This document shows, in pieces, positions 1 through 7,489 of a DNA stretch of 17,871 nucleotides. Every line of letters begins with the position of its first letter. Within the stretch, counting starts at the first letter, position 1. The notes under the pieces are model-generated. The model saw nothing but the letters and a program-made list of their open reading frames with translations, was not told the DNA's origin and did no database searches. The stretch spans positions 1 to 17,871 of the forward strand of contig JAGWUU010000025.1 in NCBI GenBank assembly GCA_028868335.1. Reading direction: 5' to 3'. The position numbers were made by a program, and so were the translations under genes. The DNA is from Sphingomonadales bacterium (lineage in GTDB: Bacteria > Pseudomonadota > Alphaproteobacteria > Sphingomonadales > Sphingomonadaceae).

Positions 1-164
1 TCAACGGCGGCTCGATCTCGATCGGCCACCCCTTCGGCATGACCGGCGCGCGCTGCACCGGCCACGCACTGATCGAGGGCAAGCGCCGCGGTGCCCGGTA
101 CGTTGTCGTCACCATGTGCATCGGTGGCGGACAGGGCGCGGCGGGTCTGTTCGAGGTTCTGTAA
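1..164 (+). CDS. Thiolase (acetyl-CoA C-acyltransferase), C-terminal end only
   Basis: The window opens inside this gene; only the last 53 complete codons before TAA at 162-164 are present. They contain both C-terminal catalytic blocks of thiolases: GHPFGMTGAR, whose His helps activate the substrate, and CIGGGQGA, whose Cys acts as the general acid/base near the C-terminus. The protein ends in LFEVL, as many degradative thiolases do. Family members exchange acyl groups with CoA, either splitting 3-ketoacyl-CoA in beta-oxidation and aromatic catabolism or condensing two acetyl-CoA. The nucleophilic Cys and substrate loops lie outside the window, so the specificity (fadA, pcaF or phaA-like) cannot be decided. 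The next gene starts two bases after the stop, which suggests one transcript. Confidence 0.93.
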   Translation, partial: NGGSISIGHPFGMTGARCTGHALIEGKRRGARYVVVTMCIGGGQGAAGLFEVL

Positions 165-166
165 CG

Positions 167-757
167 ATGCGGCTTTCCGCGCCTCGCATTGCGCCTGTCG
201 ATCTTTCGCGGATCGACGACGAGCAACGCGAGGCGCTGGCCGTATTCACCACCGCCGCGCGCGATGTGACCAAGTCCGAAGGGACGATGCTCAACATCTT
301 TCGCACACTGGTCCATGCTCCCCGGGCGCTGACCGCGTTCCTCGCCTGGGGCAGCTATATCCTCTCGCGCCGCAACAGCCTGTCCGAGCGGGACCGCGAA
401 CTGGTGATCCTGCGCACCGGGTTCAATTGCGCGTCGGGCTATGAGTTCACCCAGCACACCCGGATCGGGCTCGATGCAGGGCTGAGCGAGGCAGAGATCA
501 CCGCGATCAAGGCTGGGCCGGGCGACCCGTCGTGGAACGATGCCGATCGCGCCATGCTCCGCGCCACCGACGATCTGACGCATGACTTCCACGTTTCAGA
601 TGCAAGCTGGGCGGCCCTGTCCTTCCTTGGCGACAAGCAGAAGATGGACCTGGTGATGACCGTCGCCCAGTACACGCAGGTTTCGATGATGCTCAATAGT
701 TTCGGGGTCCAGCTCGATCCCGGGCAGGACCTCGATCCCCAGCTTGACCGGCGCTGA
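167..757 (+). CDS. Carboxymuconolactone decarboxylase / AhpD-like family protein
   Basis: Predicted 196-residue all-helical protein. The core, about residues 70-110, reads RDRELVILRTGFNCAS followed by GYEFTQH, matching the CMD-family signature (E78, Y92-E93, H97). Members are either gamma-carboxymuconolactone decarboxylases or AhpD-type peroxidase partners with a CxxC pair. Here there is only one Cys (C88) near the site and no CxxC, so AhpD-like thiol chemistry looks unlikely. The region after residue 110 is longer than the minimal family domain. ATG at 167 is chosen because GAGG at 153-156 sits 10 bases upstream and the gene begins directly after the thiolase stop; an in-frame start at 116 would overlap the thiolase. 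Coupling to a thiolase suggests a catabolic role, perhaps in ring-cleavage or acyl-CoA metabolism, but the substrate is unknown. Confidence 0.85.
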   Translation: MRLSAPRIAPVDLSRIDDEQREALAVFTTAARDVTKSEGTMLNIFRTLVHAPRALTAFLAWGSYILSRRNSLSERDRELVILRTGFNCASGYEFTQHTRIGLDAGLSEAEITAIKAGPGDPSWNDADRAMLRATDDLTHDFHVSDASWAALSFLGDKQKMDLVMTVAQYTQVSMMLNSFGVQLDPGQDLDPQLDRR

Positions 758-817
758 CTTGCCAAGCGACCGCTGAGCGCCCATCTTGCCGCAGGTCCGG
801 CAAATGGAGCGCCCGGC

Positions 818-1450
818 ATGACCGATCATCTTGGTATCGTGGAGATTCTTGGCGTGGCCGGCAGCGTCAGCCTGCTCGCCGGATGGAGGCTGTACCTGTG
901 CGTGCTGGCGACTGGGCTCGCCATGCATTTCGGCGTCCTGCCGCTGCCGGAACATCTCAAGGCGCTGCAAGTTCTCGCCAACCCGTGGGTGATGGGTGTG
1001 GCCGGGATTGCCGCTTTCATGGAATTCTTCGCCGACAAGGTCATCTGGCTCGATACCATCTGGGATACGGTCCACACCCTGATCCGTCCGCTGGGCGGAG
1101 CGCTGCTGGCGCTGGCGGTGGTCGATCCATCCGATCCGGCGACCCAGGCCGTCGCCTTCATTCTCGGCGGGGGCGCATCGCTCCTCGCCCACGGCGGCAA
1201 GGCGAGCGCGCGTGCCGTGATCAACACCAGCCCCGAGCCATTCAGCAATGTCGCCGCCTCGTCGTTCGAGGACGTCGCGACGACCGGCCTGCTTTACCTC
1301 GCCTACGCGCACCCTGTCGCGGCCGGAGCCATCGCCATGGTACTCCTGCTCGTCTCGATCGCCTTGCTGGTCTTCGCCTGGCGAATCTTGCGACGGATAT
1401 TCCTGCGGGTCCAGCTTGAGCCGGTGGAATCCGCGGTGATCGAGGGCTAG
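818..1450 (+). CDS. DUF4126 family membrane protein
   Basis: Predicted 210-residue protein resembling the DUF4126 family, whose biochemical function is not established. It has hydrophobic stretches around residues 8-30, 60-70, 90-115 and 165-190, with the family-like block AAFMEFFADKVIWLDTIWD near residues 65-83 and HTLIRPLGGALLA just after it. A Gly-rich segment (FILGGGASLLAHGGKA, about residues 114-129) precedes a polar loop, and the last helix ends in a basic RILRRIFLR cluster that should face the cytoplasm. ATG at 818 is supported by GGAG at 806-809 with 8-base spacing. It lies 60 bases after the CMD gene and may be co-transcribed. Its stop is three bases from the stop of the convergent phaZ. 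Confidence 0.85.
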   Translation: MTDHLGIVEILGVAGSVSLLAGWRLYLCVLATGLAMHFGVLPLPEHLKALQVLANPWVMGVAGIAAFMEFFADKVIWLDTIWDTVHTLIRPLGGALLALAVVDPSDPATQAVAFILGGGASLLAHGGKASARAVINTSPEPFSNVAASSFEDVATTGLLYLAYAHPVAAGAIAMVLLLVSIALLVFAWRILRRIFLRVQLEPVESAVIEG

Positions 1451-1453
1451 GCT

Positions 1454-2698
1454 TTAGGCCACAACCTTCAGCTTGGGCCTGTCAAATCGGGCGATCCACT
1501 CTTCCAGGATCGGGGCGATCTTGTCGCGCCACTTGCTGCCGTTGAAGATGCCATAGTGCCCGACCTCGGGCGCAAGGTAATATTGCTTCATCGATTCCGG
1601 CAGTCCGGTGGCGAGGTGCAGCGCCGCCCTGGTCTGGCCGATGCCGGAAATGTCGTCGCGCTCGCCTTCGATGGCGAGCAGCGCGGTGTCCCGAATCGCG
1701 CCAAGGTCGACCTTCTGGCCGCGATGGACGAATTCGCCGTTGGGCAGCGAATGCTTCTGGAACACCTCCTCGACCGTCTGGAGGTAATAGGCGGCGTTGA
1801 GATCGCAGACCGCGCGGTATTCCTCATAGAAGTCCTTGGTCTGCTCGGCGCTGTCGCCGTCGCCATCGACCAGGTGCTTGAACATGTGGTAGTGGCTGAG
1901 CATGTGGTTGCCCAGGTTCATCGACATGAACCCGGCCAACTGCATGAAGCCGGGATAGACCCGCCGCCCTGCGCCCGGATATTGCAGCGGCACGGTGGCG
2001 ATCACGTTGTGGCGGAACCATTCGATCGGGCGCTGCATCGCCAGGTCATTGACGCTGGTAGGTGCCTCGCGGGTGTCTATCGGCCCGCCCATCATCGTCA
2101 GGGTCAGCGGGCGGCAGGGGTTCTTGGTCTTGGCCATGATCGCCGTCGCGGCGAAGGTCGGCACCGAGGGCTGGCACACGGCAAGGGAATGGGCGCCCGG
2201 CCCGACATGCTCGAAGAACTCGATCAGGTAGTCGATATAGTCGTCGAGGTCGAAATCACCGGCGGAAAGCGGAACCATCCGCGCATCGGCCCAATCGGTG
2301 ATATAGACCTCGCACCGCTCGATCATCCGCGCCACGGTGCCGCGCAGCAGCGTGGCGTAGTGCCCGCTCATCGGGGCGACGATCAGCAGACGGGGAGCAT
2401 TCTCCGGCAGGCCAGAGTGGGTGAATTTGAGCAGGTTGCCGAACGGCTTGTGCAGCACGATCGCCTCGGTCACGGGATAGGTTACGCCATCGACCGTGGC
2501 GGTTTCGATGTCGAACGCTGGTTTGCCATAGGGCGCCGCGGCATGGGCGAACACCTCCAGCGCCGAGGCCATGACCGGACCGATGCCCGAATAGCCGAAC
2601 GGCAGGGTGGGGTTGCTGAGCATTTGCGCCCCGGCCGATGCCCAGGCGCTGGCCATGTTCAGCCAGGAACGGTTGAGTTCGTATGTGGTGTAAAGCAC
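1454..2698 (-). CDS. phaZ: Intracellular polyhydroxyalkanoate depolymerase (PhaZ)
   Basis: Predicted 414-residue alpha/beta-hydrolase that mobilises stored polyhydroxyalkanoate granules. The nucleophile box is AVCQPSVP with Cys175 in place of the usual Ser, as in the intracellular Ralstonia-type PhaZ family. The other triad members appear to be Asp348/349 in IEGERDDISG and His381 in VGHYGIFNGSKWR. Length fits the family (about 400-420 residues). There is no signal peptide, so it should act in the cytoplasm on granules. I choose GTG at 2698-2696, giving the family-like N-terminus (M/V)LYTTYELNRSW, because AGGGG lies 9 bases upstream; the in-frame ATG at 2764 would add 22 residues of low-complexity sequence. 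It diverges from an ABC exporter across a TGCA-rich spacer that may hold its regulator sites. Confidence 0.93.
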   Translation of the reverse strand: MLYTTYELNRSWLNMASAWASAGAQMLSNPTLPFGYSGIGPVMASALEVFAHAAAPYGKPAFDIETATVDGVTYPVTEAIVLHKPFGNLLKFTHSGLPENAPRLLIVAPMSGHYATLLRGTVARMIERCEVYITDWADARMVPLSAGDFDLDDYIDYLIEFFEHVGPGAHSLAVCQPSVPTFAATAIMAKTKNPCRPLTLTMMGGPIDTREAPTSVNDLAMQRPIEWFRHNVIATVPLQYPGAGRRVYPGFMQLAGFMSMNLGNHMLSHYHMFKHLVDGDGDSAEQTKDFYEEYRAVCDLNAAYYLQTVEEVFQKHSLPNGEFVHRGQKVDLGAIRDTALLAIEGERDDISGIGQTRAALHLATGLPESMKQYYLAPEVGHYGIFNGSKWRDKIAPILEEWIARFDRPKLKVVA

Positions 2699-2750
2699 GT
2701 GTGTTGACCCCTGCCTGCCGGGTTTCCGGCTTCTTGGACTGCATGGTGAC

Positions 2751-2798
2751 TGCAATCGTTGCATTGTGCAATGCAGTATTTTATTTTGCGTTGCACAA
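2751..2798. promoter_or_regulatory. TGCA-rich inverted repeats between phaZ and the ABC exporter (candidate PhaR-type operator)
   Basis: Two elements are visible. TGCATTG-TG-CAATGCA (2760-2775) is a perfect 7-bp inverted repeat. TTGTGCAATGCA (2764-2775) and TGCGTTGCACAA (2787-2798) form an 11-of-12 inverted repeat around an AT-rich centre. A further TGCAATCGTTGCA lies at 2751-2763. PhaR-family PHA regulators of alphaproteobacteria are known to bind TGC-rich inverted motifs, and the neighbouring gene is a PHA depolymerase; assigning these sites to PhaR is inference. A weak plus-strand promoter, TTGCAT (2759-2764) then TATTTT (2782-2787) with 17-bp spacing, would overlap the sites. Confidence 0.5.
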
Positions 2799-2860
2799 GG
2801 GATACGATTTGGCGCTTTTGTAACTTACGCCGCGCGCGTGCTGTGCTAGTGCCCACCGCC

Positions 2861-4690
2861 ATGAGTTCCGATCCCGCCCCCGTCGCAAGCGGGGATCAGC
2901 CCGAAGCCCCCGCCAAGCCCACCCGCAGTCTCGGTCCGCTGCGGATGATCTGGCGCGAAACTGCCAAGTATCCGCGCCAGGCAGTGTTTGCCGGGCTGGC
3001 CCTGATGGTCACGGCGACGGCGACGATCGCGATTCCCGCCGGTTTCCGCCTGATTATCGACCGTGGCTTCGCCCAGGGCGGCGATGTCGAGGCGATCGGG
3101 CGGTGGTTTCGCTATCTGCTGCTGCTGGTTGTGGTGCTGGGCCTGGGTACGGCCTGCCGGTTCTACTTCGTCTCGTGGCTGGGTGAGCGCGTGGTCGCGG
3201 ACATTCGCCTCAAGGTACAGGAAAACCTGCTGCGCCTGTCTCCTTCGTTTTTCGAAACCAACAGCCCCAGCGAAATTTCCTCGCGGATGACGGCGGATAC
3301 CGCGCTGATCGAGCAAGTGGTCGGAACCACGGTGTCGGTCGCCCTGCGCAACCTGATCATGGGCATTCTGGGGATCGGCTACCTGTTTTTCCTCGCGCCG
3401 ACGCTGGCAGCGGGACTGCTGATCGGGATTCCCGTGGTGATCCTGCCGATCGTGTTCTTCGGGCGCAGGGTGCGTTCGATCTCGCGCTCCAGCCAGGACC
3501 GCGTGGCGGATATCGGCACGATCGTCGCCGAAACGCTTGGCGGCATGCGGATTGTCCAGGCCTTCAACCAGGAAAAGCGCGAACTGGCGCGGTTTTCGGG
3601 GGCGGTTGAAAGTACCTTCGCCACGGCCCGCCGCCGCATCCGCCTGCGTGCGATCATGACCGCGATCGCCATCGTCGCGATATTCGGCTCGATCGTCGTG
3701 CTGGTTTGGGAAGGCGCTCTGGGCGTTGCCCATGGCACCGTTACCGGCGGCACGATCTTCGCGTTCGTGGTCACCGCCGGAATCGTCGCGGGCGCCTTTG
3801 GCGCGCTGACCGAGGTTTATGGCGACCTTTTGCGCGGTGCCGGGGCAGCCGGGCGGCTCAACGAACTGCTCAATGAGAAACCCACCATCGCCGCGCCGGA
3901 TCGCCCGCTCGACCTGCCGACTCCGCCGCGCGGCAAGCTGGCGTTCGAGCATGTCGGCTTTCGTTATCCGACCCGGCTCGAAACCGCGGCGCTGTCCGAT
4001 TTCAGCCTGACGGTCGAACCGGGCGAGACTGTCGCCATCGTCGGCCCATCGGGCGCCGGAAAGTCGACCCTGTTCCAGCTTGCCGAGCGATTCTACGATC
4101 CCCAGGCCGGGGCCATCAAGCTCGACGGGGTGCCGCTTACCGCGGTCGATCCAGCTGAAATTCGCCGCCGCATGGCGCTGGTCCCGCAGGAGGCGATCCT
4201 GTTCGCCTCATCGGCGCGCGACAACCTGCGCTACGGCAATTGGCAGGCCAGCGACGAGGAAATCTGGGAAGCCGCCCGCGCCGCTAATGCCGAACAGTTC
4301 CTGCGTGACCTGCCCGAAGGGCTCGACACCTTTCTTGGCGAAGGCGGCGCGCGCCTGTCCGGCGGGCAGCGCCAGCGCATGGCGATTGCCCGCGCGGTGC
4401 TGCGCCAGGCGCCGATCCTGCTGCTCGACGAGGCGACCAGCGCGCTCGACGCGGAAAGCGAGCGGCTGGTGCAGGATGCGCTCGACCGGCTGATGGCCGA
4501 TCGGACCACGCTGGTCATCGCCCACCGCCTTGCCACGGTCCGCCAGGCCGATCGCATCGTTGTGATGGACCAGGGCCGGATCGTCGAGACCGGCAACCAT
4601 GACAGTCTGAGCAAGGCGGGTGGGCTCTATGCCCGTCTCGCGGCGCTGCAATTCGATGATGCGGCCTTCGCCGCTGCTGGGAGCAAGTAA
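2861..4690 (+). CDS. ABC exporter, fused permease and ATP-binding protein (subfamily B, MsbA-like)
   Basis: Predicted 609-residue half-transporter that would work as a homodimer in the inner membrane. Residues about 25-325 form a six-helix exporter domain, and residues about 350-600 form the nucleotide-binding domain. Visible motifs are Walker A GPSGAGKST (from G395), signature LSGGQRQRM (499-507), Walker B ILLLDEAT with D523 and catalytic E524, and H-loop His555. The N-terminus is a short Pro/Ala-rich tail. ATG at 2861 (MSSDPAPVAS) is chosen because the upstream extension to 2759 runs through the operator region and has no domain character; the ribosome-binding site is weak either way. uppP starts three bases after the stop, so an envelope lipid or peptide substrate is plausible, but the substrate cannot be read from the sequence. 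Confidence 0.93.
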   Translation: MSSDPAPVASGDQPEAPAKPTRSLGPLRMIWRETAKYPRQAVFAGLALMVTATATIAIPAGFRLIIDRGFAQGGDVEAIGRWFRYLLLLVVVLGLGTACRFYFVSWLGERVVADIRLKVQENLLRLSPSFFETNSPSEISSRMTADTALIEQVVGTTVSVALRNLIMGILGIGYLFFLAPTLAAGLLIGIPVVILPIVFFGRRVRSISRSSQDRVADIGTIVAETLGGMRIVQAFNQEKRELARFSGAVESTFATARRRIRLRAIMTAIAIVAIFGSIVVLVWEGALGVAHGTVTGGTIFAFVVTAGIVAGAFGALTEVYGDLLRGAGAAGRLNELLNEKPTIAAPDRPLDLPTPPRGKLAFEHVGFRYPTRLETAALSDFSLTVEPGETVAIVGPSGAGKSTLFQLAERFYDPQAGAIKLDGVPLTAVDPAEIRRRMALVPQEAILFASSARDNLRYGNWQASDEEIWEAARAANAEQFLRDLPEGLDTFLGEGGARLSGGQRQRMAIARAVLRQAPILLLDEATSALDAESERLVQDALDRLMADRTTLVIAHRLATVRQADRIVVMDQGRIVETGNHDSLSKAGGLYARLAALQFDDAAFAAAGSK

Positions 4691-4693
4691 CCG

Positions 4694-5503
4694 ATGGATC
4701 TTTTCGTCACCGCGATCCTGCTTGGCATCGTCGAGGGGCTGACCGAATTCATACCCGTCTCGTCGACCGGCCACCTGATCCTCGCGACCGAACTGTTCGG
4801 GTTCGATGCCGCGACGTGGAAGGTGTTCAACGTCGTGATCCAGCTCGGTGCGATCCTGGCGGTGGTTGTGCAGTACTGGCGAACCTTCTGGGCAGTTGGG
4901 ATGGGCCTGTTGCGGCGCGAAGTGCTGGCCTGGCGGTTCGTCATCAACCTGCTGGTCGCCTTCATCCCGGCGGTCGTGCTGGGGCTGGTGTTCAAGAAGC
5001 AGATCGACGTGTTGCTCGGCAGTCCGATGGTGGTCGCCTGGGCGCTGATCGCGGGCGGGATCGCGATCCTGGTGGTCGAACGCTTCGCCAAGCAAGGGGA
5101 CTATGTCGGTCTGGGGCAGCTGCCAATGAGGCAGGCGTTCGGCGTTGGCATGCTGCAATGCCTGGCCATGATCCCCGGGGTCAGCCGCTCGGGCGCGACG
5201 ATCATGGGCGCATTGGCGATGGGCATCGAGCGGCGCACCGCCGCCGAATTCAGCTTCTTCCTGGCGATCCCGACGATGCTGGGCGCAACCACGCTTGAAC
5301 TGTGGAGCAACCGTGCGGAACTGATGGCGGGAACCGGCCCGGTCGGCTGGAGCGAGATCGCCGTCGGCTTCGTCGTCGCCTTCATCGTCGCTCTGGCGGT
5401 GATCAAGGTTTTCGTTGCCTATATCAGCCGTTCGGGCTTCGCGCCCTTTGCCTGGTATCGCATCGTCGCCGGAACCGTGGCGCTGTTCCTGCTCAGCCGT
5501 TGA
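4694..5503 (+). CDS. uppP: Undecaprenyl-diphosphate phosphatase (UppP/BacA)
   Basis: Predicted 269-residue polytopic inner-membrane enzyme that dephosphorylates undecaprenyl pyrophosphate, recycling the lipid carrier for peptidoglycan and other envelope glycans; overexpression of the family gives bacitracin resistance. The active-site blocks are present: GIVEGLTEFIPVSSTGH with E14, E18, S23, S24 and H27, and IPGVSRSGAT with R165. Length is normal for the family (265-275). GGGAG at 4679-4683 lies inside the end of the upstream ABC gene, nine bases before this ATG, and only three bases separate the two genes, so they are almost certainly one operon. Downstream, phhA converges after a 32-base gap containing an imperfect hairpin. 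Confidence 0.97.
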   Translation: MDLFVTAILLGIVEGLTEFIPVSSTGHLILATELFGFDAATWKVFNVVIQLGAILAVVVQYWRTFWAVGMGLLRREVLAWRFVINLLVAFIPAVVLGLVFKKQIDVLLGSPMVVAWALIAGGIAILVVERFAKQGDYVGLGQLPMRQAFGVGMLQCLAMIPGVSRSGATIMGALAMGIERRTAAEFSFFLAIPTMLGATTLELWSNRAELMAGTGPVGWSEIAVGFVVAFIVALAVIKVFVAYISRSGFAPFAWYRIVAGTVALFLLSR

Positions 5504-5514
5504 CGGGATTCACG

Positions 5515-5535
5515 AAGAGACGGCAGCCGCCTCTT
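5515..5535. terminator. Imperfect hairpin between uppP and phhA, possible bidirectional terminator
   Basis: AAGAG at 5515-5519 pairs with CTCTT at 5531-5535. An A/C mismatch follows, then CGG/CCG continues the stem toward a small loop. It lies exactly between two convergent genes, and its last bases reach the phhA stop codon at 5536. There is no real T-tract on either strand, so this is a weak call. Confidence 0.35.
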
Positions 5536-6477
5536 TCAAACCGCCTGCGCTCCACTGCCGCGCCCGCCGCGCAGGAAGTATTCCAGCGTGCCGCGGTTTA
5601 GCACGTCATCGATGTCGATTACCGCGGTGTTGGCATAGGTAAACCCCGGCGCAAGGCTGCGGTAGAGCCGGTCGAAATCGCGCTCGACCGTCTGGTGGTA
5701 GAGGTCCTTGAAGCTCTCGATCACGAAATAGGTGGGTTGCAGGTCATCGATCACGTAGTCGGTGCGCATCACCCGGTCGACGTTGAGCATGATCCGGTTA
5801 GGGCTCTTCGCCTCGAGGCAGAATACCGCTTCGGCCGGTCCGGAGAGAATCCCCGCCCCATAGGCACGCAAATTCTCGCCCTCGAGGATCAGGCCGAATT
5901 CGACCGTGTACCAATAAAGCGCCCCCAGCGCCTTCAGCCGGTTGTAGCGCATCGCCTTCCACCCGGCCCGACCGTATTCCTGCATGTAGTCGGCATAGGT
6001 CGGATCGGCGAGCATGGGGACGTGGCCGAACACGTCGTGGAACACGTCGGGTTCCTGGATGTAATCGAACGTCTCGCGGGTGCGGATGAAGTTGCCCGCC
6101 GGAAAGCGCCGGTTGGCAAGGTGCCAGAAGAATACGTGATCGGGTATCAGCATCGGCACCGGCACCACGCTCCAGCCGGTCAGCGATTTCAACTCCGTTG
6201 ACAGTCGCGCGAATTCCGGCACCCCGCCACGGCCAAAGCCCAGTTTCTGCGTTCCGGCAAGAAAGGCACTTGCCGCGCGGCCGGGCAGGATGTCCATCTG
6301 GCGGGCATAGAGATCGTCCCAGATCGCATCCTCGTCCGCGCCGTAAACGTGCTGGTGCGGTTCGATCCAGTTCTCGCCGATATGGTGCGGGCGCTTGAGC
6401 GGGGCAGTGAACACCCCGGGATCGCCCTCGGGCAGGATGGTGAAATCCGGTTCGGCAAGAGTCGCGGCATCAGACAT
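5536..6477 (-). CDS. phhA: Phenylalanine 4-monooxygenase
   Basis: Predicted 313-residue bacterial aromatic amino acid hydroxylase that converts phenylalanine to tyrosine using O2 and a reduced pterin on a single iron. The 2-His-1-carboxylate iron site is clear: H147 and H152 in VFHDVFGHVPML, and E193 in WYTVEFGLI. The pterin and substrate region (GWSVVPVPMLIPDHVFFWHL, residues 101-120) precedes it. As in other bacterial forms there is no N-terminal ACT regulatory domain. ATG at 6477 is used; an in-frame TTG at 6513 would add 12 residues but would read through the palindrome. No Shine-Dalgarno motif is obvious. No pterin-4a-carbinolamine dehydratase or tyrosine-catabolism gene is next to it. 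It diverges from ppk2. Confidence 0.96.
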   Translation of the reverse strand: MSDAATLAEPDFTILPEGDPGVFTAPLKRPHHIGENWIEPHQHVYGADEDAIWDDLYARQMDILPGRAASAFLAGTQKLGFGRGGVPEFARLSTELKSLTGWSVVPVPMLIPDHVFFWHLANRRFPAGNFIRTRETFDYIQEPDVFHDVFGHVPMLADPTYADYMQEYGRAGWKAMRYNRLKALGALYWYTVEFGLILEGENLRAYGAGILSGPAEAVFCLEAKSPNRIMLNVDRVMRTDYVIDDLQPTYFVIESFKDLYHQTVERDFDRLYRSLAPGFTYANTAVIDIDDVLNRGTLEYFLRGGRGSGAQAV

Positions 6478-6478
6478 G

Positions 6479-6492
6479 GTTACACTTGTAAC
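6479..6492. promoter_or_regulatory. GTTACA-N2-TGTAAC palindrome at the phhA start
   Basis: A perfect 6-bp inverted repeat with a two-base CT spacer begins two bases upstream of the phhA ATG, in the 104-bp divergent spacer shared with ppk2. Its position means a bound protein or the RNA hairpin could block phhA expression. It does not match the TyrR/PhhR consensus TGTAAA-N6-TTTACA in spacing, so I do not name a regulator. Confidence 0.45.
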
Positions 6493-6581
6493 TTTTTCAT
6501 TCCGGGACGGCAATGTCTTTCAACCCCGTTGCGCCGTCCACCCGCTTGGCGCAGGCTTGCTGCCGAAGGAGCGCGCCAGCG

Positions 6582-7361
6582 ATGAAAAGGCTGAAACGCA
6601 AGAAATTCGCCAAGCTCTATGAACCTCTCGAAGAAGAGCTGGTCGCCATGGCGCGCTGGGTCGCCAAGAGCGGTGCGCGGATCGTGGTGTTGTTCGAAGG
6701 GCGCGACACGGCGGGCAAGGGCGGAGCGATACAGGCAGTCTCCGGGCCGCTCAATCCGCGCCAGTGCCGCATCGTCGCCCTTGCCAAACCGACCGGGCGC
6801 GAGACGACGCAATGGTACTTCCAGCGTTATGTCGAGCACTTGCCCGCAGCCGGCGAGATCGTGCTGTTCGACCGTTCGTGGTATAACCGCGCAGGCGTTG
6901 AAAAGGTCATGGGTTACGCAACGCCCGAACAGGTCCGCGCCTTCCTCGATCAGGTTCCGCAGTTTGAGAAGATGCTGGTCGATGACGGAATCCTGCTGTT
7001 CAAGTACTGGCTGACCACGGACCAGGAACAGCAGGAAAAGCGCTTGGCCGAGCGGCTCGACGATCCGCTCAAGCGGTGGAAGCTCTCGCCCGTCGACCTC
7101 GCTGCGCGCGAGAAGTACGACGCCTATACCCTGGCGCGCGAGGAGATGCTCAGGGCAACCCATTCCGACAGAGCGCCGTGGGCCCTGGTCGACTTCAACG
7201 ATCAGCATCGCGGACGGCTGACTCTGATTCGCGACCTGCTCGATCGGTTGCCCGATACGGCGGTCGATCCCGAACCGGTGGAGCTGGTTCCGCTGGATGG
7301 TGAACCCTCGGTAGAGAGCTACACCGTGCTCAAGCCACTGCCGCCCTACGATCTCGATTGA
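6582..7361 (+). CDS. ppk2: Polyphosphate kinase 2 family protein
   Basis: Predicted 259-residue cytoplasmic P-loop kinase of the PPK2 family, which uses polyphosphate to phosphorylate nucleotides (or the reverse). Walker A is GRDTAGKGGAI at residues 40-50, with K46 contacting phosphate. The lid and Walker B follow: KPTGRETTQWYFQRY (69-83) and FDRSWYNRAGVEKVMG (96-111) with D97 and R98. A KYWL-TTDQEQQEKRL segment and RWKLSPVDL complete the single-domain PPK2 pattern. One-domain PPK2s differ in nucleotide choice (NDP or NMP); the class cannot be fixed by eye. ATG at 6582 has GAAGGA at 6565-6570 eleven bases upstream; an in-frame ATG at 6513 would add 23 residues without domain character. Expression may be linked to the palindrome shared with divergent phhA. 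Confidence 0.93.
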   Translation: MKRLKRKKFAKLYEPLEEELVAMARWVAKSGARIVVLFEGRDTAGKGGAIQAVSGPLNPRQCRIVALAKPTGRETTQWYFQRYVEHLPAAGEIVLFDRSWYNRAGVEKVMGYATPEQVRAFLDQVPQFEKMLVDDGILLFKYWLTTDQEQQEKRLAERLDDPLKRWKLSPVDLAAREKYDAYTLAREEMLRATHSDRAPWALVDFNDQHRGRLTLIRDLLDRLPDTAVDPEPVELVPLDGEPSVESYTVLKPLPPYDLD

Positions 7362-7489
7362 GTCCCGGCTTTCCCTTGACTTTCGGCCTCTCCTGACGCA
7401 TTGGCCCGGCCTTCCGGGGCGGCGCTTGCGCGCCGCTCTTGCAGTTTCATGGGCTTTCCAGCCCGAATCGAGAGTTCAGGACACACGCC
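7362..7489 (+). promoter_or_regulatory. rpmG leader with two GC hairpins (ppk2 terminator or attenuator) and weak promoter
   Basis: The 128-bp gap holds TTGACT at 7376-7381, a possible -35 box, though no good -10 follows at 17 bp. Two adjacent stems come next: CCCGG/CCGGG (7405-7418, 4-nt loop) and GCGGCGC/GCGCCGC (7419-7436, loop TTGC), the latter followed by only TCTT. They could end ppk2 transcription or act in the rpmG leader. The position is clear; the function is a guess. Confidence 0.35.

Noticed and set aside
1556..2707. A 383-codon open frame antisense to phaZ
   Set aside because: It mirrors the GC-rich codon pattern of phaZ, gives a low-complexity Gly/Arg/His protein with no domain, and phaZ itself has clear catalytic motifs.
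2815..2826. TTGTAACTT near the ABC exporter resembling part of the phhA palindrome
   Set aside because: Only nine bases match and the second half-site is missing, so shared regulation is not supported.
2846..3952. A 368-codon open frame antisense to the ABC exporter
   Set aside because: Composition is dominated by Arg, Gln, Asp and His with no recognisable fold; the sense strand encodes an intact exporter.
6479..6492. TyrR/PhhR box at phhA
   Set aside because: The half-sites are two bases apart instead of six and read GTTACA/TGTAAC rather than TGTAAA/TTTACA.
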